NCBI GenBank assembly: GCA_002633005.1
Contig: NMRA01000266.1
Span: forward strand, 460,971 to 524,970
Direction: 5' to 3'
Source: Phoronis australis
Taxonomy: Eukaryota; Phoronida; Phoronidae
DNA: 64,000 nucleotides
Under the pieces are notes generated by a model that worked only from the letters and a program-made list of their open reading frames with translations, searched no databases and had not been told where the DNA came from. Of the stretch, positions 61,201 through 64,000 are shown in pieces. The first letter of the stretch is position 1. Each line of letters opens with the position of its first letter. A program made the translations under genes and the position numbers.

Positions 61201-63828
61201 TTGTAGAGTGTCAAACTTAAACGAATTATAATGGTGATCTTAATTTCTCATGACGGTACAAGAAATGTGATTCAGAATCAAGTAACATCGTTAAACTTCA
61301 TTCCTTTTGTTTCTTTTGTTATATAATTTCTCACTCTTGAGGTTATAAGATATTTTTCTCTCTAGTTGTGCTTAAGAATACCGTGCTATCTTTATGGTCT
61401 AGTCTATGTTTGCAGTCCAGATATTTGCCCGCCAAATATGTTACCGCAAATTGTCTGTTGAAGTTCACCAGTCCACCATAACCTCTCCGTCCTTACCCTA
61501 GGTTTGTTGTGCAGCTGTGTGAGGCTGTTGAACAGATCCATGCCATAGAGATAGCTAATCTGGAGTTGTTCTCCTCTGTGCCAGAGACATTCAAAGTCTT
61601 TATAAGTGACAGGTACATTGTAACTGTAGATATCAAAAATTGTTGTTTAGATGAACCTTTGCGGTGGGTTTTTATACTTGTTTATTGTAATGCTGATTAT
61701 ATAATATGATTTTTGTAATTAGGTCTCAGTTTCAGTTAAAGGGATATTTTGGTTTCCCAAAAAGTGCGTTTTTGGGAATTGTTGAATGGGATAGACTTCT
61801 TATGGACTTTTTTGAGGCTTTGACCAGAGTTATGAAACGATGAAATCGTGACCATTGTTTTGTGATTTAATTTATTACAAATCACCAATTTTCGACATTG
61901 TTTGTCTCACAGTTGCCGTAGTCAAGGCCAGTGACTTTTCCAGTTAAATACGCTTAAATCATAGTCATTTATCACTTTAATATCTGTCATTTATCCAGTG
62001 AGATTTAACTTGCTGGTAGTGCGTTTGGGCTGCCACAACGAAGGTTCTCGGTTGGAATTCACACTGGGGCTGTTCTCAGAAAAATCACCTTTCCAGATAT
62101 TGTCATAAAAAGTCTAAGCTATCTATCTAGAAATGTGTTTTAAAAGTAACTAGCCTAATATTTAATTATTTTTACTGATTCATTCGGGTCCAATATCCAT
62201 ATCTAGCATATTAATCTAATTTGTTTGTTTGTTTATTTGTTTTCTTTTCTCACTAATGCGCTGCCTAACCACCTTACCAGGTTCCCAGTCAAAGAATGGA
62301 CGTTTCCCCTAGGTACATTCCATGCTAAGGAGCACCGTAGTGTCCAGTCTTTCAACGTGACTGCCAAATCACAGGTAACCTGTTTGTATTACCTCTAACT
62401 GCCAAATCACATGTAACCCGTTCATATTTCATATAAGTGCCAAATCATTGGTAATTTGACCGTATTCCATGTAACTACCAAATCACAGGTAACCTGATCG
62501 TATTCCATGTCCTCTCATGAATTTCCTACTCCTCGTATAAACAGAAACTTGTGCGCAAGACTACGTAATTTCCAAAATGGTTCATACGGATTATGTTGGA
62601 CCATTCTCTACCTTGAAAAGCGTTGAGCAAACTCAGAACAAGTCTTGCTTTTTTGCAAGAAAAGCGTTGAGCAAACTCAGAACAAGTCTTGCTTTTTTGC
62701 AAGAAAAGCGTTGAGCAAACTCAGAACCAGTCTTGCTTTTTTGCAAGAAAAGCGTTGAGCAAACTCAGAACAAGATGTTTTGGTGATGATTTCTGAGTAG
62801 ATTTTCCACCGTGGTCTACTGAGGTATTGGCGTTCAGTGGTAGATGCACATTTAGAGAGAGGTATTTAGTCAGAAGTATAAAGCAAAAACTGCTGAACCA
62901 GATGAGTAAGAAACTAACAGACGTACAGATGAGATGGTGTGACTTTGTGGAGGACACACTGCTAGACCCTTGTGTCAGGTCTCTAGATACTTGACCTAGT
63001 GGGGCACACTGCTAGACCCTTGAGTCAGGTCTCTAGATACTTGACCTAGTGGGACACACTGCTAGACCCTTGAGTCAGGTCTCTAGATACTTGGCCTAGT
63101 GGGGCACACTGCTAGACCCTTGAGTCAGGTCTCTAGATACTTGACCTAGTGGGNCTTGAGTCAGTCTATAGCTACTTGGCCTAGTGGGGCACACTGCTAG
63201 ACCCTTGTGTCAGTCTACAGCTACTTGGCCTAGTGGGGCACACTGCTAGACCCTTGAGTCAGTCTACAGCTACTTGACCTAGTGGGACACACTGCTAGAC
63301 CCTTGAGTCAGGTCTCTAGATACTTGGCCTAGTGGGACACACTGCTAGACCCTTGAGTCAAGTCTCTAGCTCCTCAACTTGGTTTTCACTATACACGAAT
63401 GTGAGCGGTGCAGTGGGACCACCTGAACGATCTGCGCACGTCTGGTACACGTCTGTCTGGTACACGTCCGTCTGGTACACGTCGCACCAGACCTCCTGTA
63501 AATTTTACATTAAGTCACAATAGATAATAACAGAAATGTGTAGATAAGGATTACGCTTGAGGGCGGACCTTGTCCAATCCTGCTCCAATGAGATGTTGAT
63601 GTATATCGAGCTTGTCCAATCCTGCTCCAATGAGATGTTGATGTATATCGTAGATGTTCGCTAAGTACGTGCGGTTTGAGATGTCAACTCACTATGGCAA
63701 GGAACACTACTGCCCCCTCAGTCTCCTGCGTATATACGCTACCAGCGTAGAGGACATGGGGGATGACGGTGATTCTGATGGCGGTGGGGAGCAAGAAGGA
63801 GCCGGGGTGGACAACAAAGTTGGTGAAG
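43125..63828 (+). CDS. SUCO: SUCO/SLP1: SUN domain-containing ossification factor (5' portion, spliced, continues past the window)
   Basis: SUCO is an ER membrane protein with a lumenal SUN-like domain. Its yeast relative Slp1 works with Emp65 to protect folding soluble proteins in the ER. Exons 43125-43226, 45541-45626, 58428-58559, 59088-59197, 59840-60022, 60752-60941, 61502-61612, 62281-62374 and 63654-63828 join in phase. The first four encode a low-complexity acidic, Ser/Thr-rich lumenal region. The fifth holds the hallmark NLEEFEEWKKKRMPD. The rest form the SUN domain, with FASAECGAKVMASNPEAKNA, NPCSAKKW, ANLELFSSVPETFKVFISD and YGKEHYCPLSLLRIYATS. The coiled coil, transmembrane segment and C-terminal tail must lie to the right. 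The N-terminus is unresolved because of the gap at 42479. Confidence 0.92.
43578..44739. mobile_element. 1.16-kb element with perfect 26-bp terminal inverted repeats
   Basis: CAGCCGATTTCATAAAGGTG at 43578 and its reverse complement ending CGGCTG at 44739 match over 26 bp. Both ends are packed with subterminal AAACCTGGTTT/AAACCAGGTTT motifs in both orientations, as transposase-binding arrays often are. The central 700 bp is unrelated and contains a nested element. No transposase frame and no clear target duplication. Lies in a SUCO intron. Confidence 0.8.
43961..44118. mobile_element. Small nested element with GGCGGATCC ends
   Basis: AGGGGCGGATCCAGGATTTT at the left end is mirrored by GGATCCGC at the right. 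The interior has GGGGAG and TTTTTGAA motifs. Inserted within the 1.16-kb inverted-repeat element. Confidence 0.5.
45541..45626 (+). CDS. SUCO: SUCO exon (acidic N-terminal region)
   Basis: TTCATTCCAG acceptor, phase 0 in, phase 2 out (CAGAG|GTGCGT). Encodes ESSADTSPDQATAEGQETKV. Followed by an intron of about 12.8 kb. Confidence 0.65.
53270..54120 (-). pseudogene. Relic of a non-LTR retrotransposon reverse transcriptase
   Basis: On the minus strand 54022-53998 encodes DLSTAFDY, the palm motif usually read as DLSKAFDTVDH. Further on 53620-53592 encodes GVPQDPVLGP, the GVPQGSVLGP motif. The frame between them is broken by stops, frameshifts and an inserted SINE (53664-53888). It is inactive. 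Confidence 0.75.
53664..53888 (-). mobile_element. tRNA-derived SINE, copy 2, inserted in the reverse-transcriptase relic
   Basis: Same family as 8757-8995: minus-strand head with a GGTTCGAGTC-type B box, then CTGCTAGACC... and the GCGCA...CTGGT end. Flanked by GATCTTT on both sides (53657 and 53889), a plausible 7-bp target duplication. Confidence 0.8.
56420..56960 (-). pseudogene. Relic of a Penelope-like retroelement 3' end (GIY-YIG endonuclease)
   Basis: The minus strand encodes, with frameshifts and a stop, RRISERNQPVYHKHNIKMF, then CSECTENYIGHTGRQLSTRV and SEEDFSILSLHPEKWKRRIR followed by EAIEIQVHRPSLNRD. The YIGxTGR core, the R-H region and the final helix with Glu match the GIY-YIG domain at the C-terminus of Penelope-like elements. 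It is broken and not a functional gene. Confidence 0.75.
57851..58207. repeat. 51-bp minisatellite, seven copies
   Basis: Unit begins GGTCCATTTACAGTGATGTC. Seven units of exactly 51 bp with scattered substitutions. Since 51 is divisible by three, reading frames stay open through it on the minus strand, but it is intronic and has no start or splice support. Confidence 0.93.
58428..58559 (+). CDS. SUCO: SUCO exon (acidic Ser/Thr-rich region)
   Basis: AATTTCCAG acceptor, phase 2 in and out (AGCAA|GTAAGA). Encodes SERDGVQSGDTETPTGGSTN and LPTLDVPDTTAQESES. Confidence 0.75.
58587..58617. repeat. TTTA/TTA microsatellite
   Basis: TTTATTTATTTATTTATT followed by ATTATTATT, intronic. Confidence 0.85.
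59088..59197 (+). CDS. SUCO: SUCO exon
   Basis: GATATTGCAG acceptor, phase 2 in, phase 1 out (CCAG|GTACTT). Encodes NQDKETESQIDDLGKKEGTG then LEETVHPEQLTKP. Confidence 0.78.
59379..59490. repeat. 16-bp minisatellite, seven copies
   Basis: Unit GCCGAGGTCAGTCTTA, seven units with few changes, intronic to SUCO. Confidence 0.92.
59840..60022 (+). CDS. SUCO: SUCO exon (EEWKKK motif)
   Basis: GTGTTGTAG acceptor, phase 1 in and out (ATCG|GTGAGG). Encodes a Thr/Ser/Pro-rich stretch and then DNLEEFEEWKKKRMPDI, the conserved pre-SUN motif of SUCO. Confidence 0.9.
60752..60941 (+). CDS. SUCO: SUCO exon (SUN domain start)
   Basis: CTCCAATAG acceptor, phase 1 in, phase 2 out (AAGTG|GTGAGT). Encodes KLTNFASAECGAKVMASNPE, AKNAPYLLSENKDEYMINPC and SAKKW. 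Confidence 0.95.
61502..61612 (+). CDS. SUCO: SUCO exon (SUN domain)
   Basis: TTACCCTAG acceptor, phase 2 in and out (GACAG|GTACAT). Encodes FVVQLCEAVEQIHAIEIANL and ELFSSVPETFKVFISDR. Confidence 0.95.
62281..62374 (+). CDS. SUCO: SUCO exon (SUN domain)
   Basis: CACCTTACCAG acceptor, phase 2 in, phase 0 out (CAG|GTAACC). Encodes FPVKEWTFPLGTFHAKEHRS and VQSFNVTAKSQ. Confidence 0.94.
62616..62773. repeat. 44-bp tandem repeat, about 3.6 copies
   Basis: Unit begins AAAAGCGTTGAGCAAACTCA, starting at 62616, 62660, 62704 and 62748. Intronic. Confidence 0.9.
62955..63500 (+). mobile_element. SINE whose body is tandemly amplified into a 50-bp satellite
   Basis: Units starting CACACTGCTAGACCCTTGAG recur at 62955, 63005, 63055 and 63105, exactly 50 bp apart. 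After an assembly gap at 63154 variant units continue to about 63360. The last copy runs on into TAGCTCCTCAACTTGGTTTT and GCGCACGTCTGGTACACGTC, the 3' half of the SINE at 8757-8995. The tRNA head is absent. CGTCTGGTACA is itself repeated three times near 63440-63480. Confidence 0.85.
63569..63652. repeat. 42-bp tandem duplication at a SUCO 3' splice site
   Basis: CTTGTCCAATCCTGCTCCAA and the following 20 bases occur at 63569 and again at 63611. The second copy ends TATATCGTAG, the acceptor used for the next exon; the first ends TATATCGAG. Confidence 0.9.
63654..63828 (+). CDS. SUCO: SUCO exon (SUN domain end), last in window
   Basis: TATATCGTAG acceptor with a poor pyrimidine tract, phase 0 in, phase 1 out (GAAG|GTGAGC). 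Encodes MFAKYVRFEMSTHYGKEHYC and PLSLLRIYATSVEDM, then an acidic Gly-rich linker. The gene continues beyond 64000. Confidence 0.95.
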
Positions 63829-64000
63829 GTGAGCTGGGCTGTAGATGTTTTTTGTACTCTTTTTTGATCTCGTCGTCATATTCGTCATCTTCGTCATCCT
63901 CTCTATTGTCGACTTTTCTGTTAATTTCGCCAAGTGTCGCTCCACGGAGCACTTTCATTTGATCTGTTCCCATGGTTTCTGCAAAGTCTTAAGTATTGTT

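Noticed and set aside
62020-62085. tRNA-like sequence GCTGGTAGTGCG...GGTTGGAATTC
   Set aside because: The B box is mismatched at the invariant C and no cloverleaf or second copy was found; too weak to annotate.

Overview
The window is eukaryotic (metazoan) genomic DNA: long AT-rich introns, GT-AG splice junctions, interspersed transposons and minisatellites, no bacterial operon structure. It most likely comes from a marine invertebrate, possibly a deuterostome such as an amphioxus or hemichordate; I cannot name the species. Five isolated single Ns (13616, 18452, 29992, 42479, 63154) behave like contig junctions of unknown true size. One joins two near-identical haplotype copies and one removes part of a conserved exon.

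Layout. (1) 1-3377: no gene seen. (2) 3378-3589, minus strand: last coding exon of an unidentified membrane protein. (3) 6.0-34.9 kb, plus strand: an essentially complete ASPM (abnormal spindle) gene. It has a non-coding first exon and 25 coding exons, about 3,220 residues plus roughly 20 lost in a gap. The order is ASH domain, long Ser/Thr-Pro-rich disordered region with a KEN box, two calponin-homology domains, about 60 IQ motifs (about 50 in one 3.7-kb exon) and a C-terminal helical ARM-like region. The promoter shows two CCAAT boxes 31 bp apart followed by CHR elements, the pattern of G2/M genes. (4) 36.9-40.6 kb, minus strand: a six-coding-exon gene for a small secreted protein of 223 residues with seven EF-hand loops in an unusual alternating 20/33-35-residue spacing. 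It converges tail-to-tail with ASPM. (5) From about 42 kb to the right edge, plus strand: the 5' two-thirds of a SUCO/SLP1 gene (SUN-domain ER membrane protein), running out of the window after the SUN-domain exons. It is divergent from the EF-hand gene.

Introns and intergenic DNA carry mobile sequence: tRNA-derived SINEs (one with clean 10-bp target-site duplications, one nested in a dead reverse transcriptase, one whose body has been tandemly amplified into a 50-bp satellite), MITE-like elements with terminal inverted repeats, a 1.16-kb terminal-inverted-repeat element, a Penelope-like GIY-YIG relic and a non-LTR reverse-transcriptase relic. Minisatellites have 16, 19, 31, 44 and 51-bp units. 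There is also a perfect 22-bp-arm palindrome.

The three genes have no evident shared pathway. ASPM acts at spindle poles, SUCO in ER protein quality control, and the EF-hand protein is probably secreted. All exon calls rest on reading-frame and splice-phase continuity, and for ASPM and SUCO on recognition of the family's sequence; no alignment was run.
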